DNA of 15,579 bases from an uncultured Lachnospiraceae bacterium (lineage in GTDB: Bacteria > Bacillota > Clostridia > Lachnospirales > Lachnospiraceae), in assembly GCA_958444395.1 (NCBI GenBank), contig CAUCOL010000005.1, forward strand, positions 1-15,579, in the 5' to 3' direction. Of the stretch, positions 15,571 to 15,579 are shown piece by piece. Both the position numbers and the translations under genes were made by a program. The notes under the pieces are model-generated. The model saw only the letters and a program-made list of their open reading frames with translations, was not told the origin of the DNA and did not search any database. Each line of letters starts with the position of its first letter. The first letter of the stretch is position 1.

Positions 15571-15579
15571 AATGTGTAA

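Overview
The window looks like chromosomal DNA of a gut-type Clostridium relative, most likely a Lachnospiraceae member. The reasons are moderate GC, AGGAGG-type ribosome binding sites, very large secreted proteins made of bacterial Ig-like and BspA-type leucine-rich repeats with P/T/S-rich linkers, and a ParM-like gene of the kind carried on mobile DNA in these bacteria. All genes I can support lie on the + strand. The assignment rests on sequence style only; no search was run.

Region 1 (1-11076) is a cell-surface block. A 5'-truncated protein with a transglutaminase-like core, leucine-rich repeats, Ig-like domains and a P/T/S linker (1-2583) ends before a hairpin. A good promoter with a LacI-type palindrome just upstream of its -35 box then drives two exported proteins: a 640-residue protein with a Lys-rich BIG2-like domain and a duplicated beta module (2850-4772), and a 2043-residue tandem Ig-like protein (4811-10942). 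They are 38 bases apart and end at a strong terminator (11042-11076). The first and third proteins share a C-terminal Lys-rich leucine-rich-repeat module and have no LPXTG signal. The Ig repeats and LRRs suggest adhesion or substrate display at the cell surface.

Region 2 (11079-13850) is housekeeping. After a short inverted-repeat element come luxS and mtnN, the two consecutive enzymes that detoxify S-adenosylhomocysteine and make the AI-2 precursor, then a membrane acyltransferase-3 family protein.

Region 3 (13904-15579) looks like decayed accessory DNA. A small secreted-protein gene is cut by an in-frame TAG. It is followed by about 700 bases without a normal gene. That stretch holds a 17-bp palindrome, a 13-codon ORF with a textbook Shine-Dalgarno site, and an RNA leader whose segments can form either a terminator or a competing 21-bp antiterminator. 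The terminator sits 49 bases before the start codon of a ParM/StbA-like actin ATPase that is frameshifted and then joined to the 3' end of an unrelated gene. The leader and the broken partition gene look like the remnant of a plasmid or integrative element whose expression was controlled by transcription attenuation. This is the most unusual part of the window.
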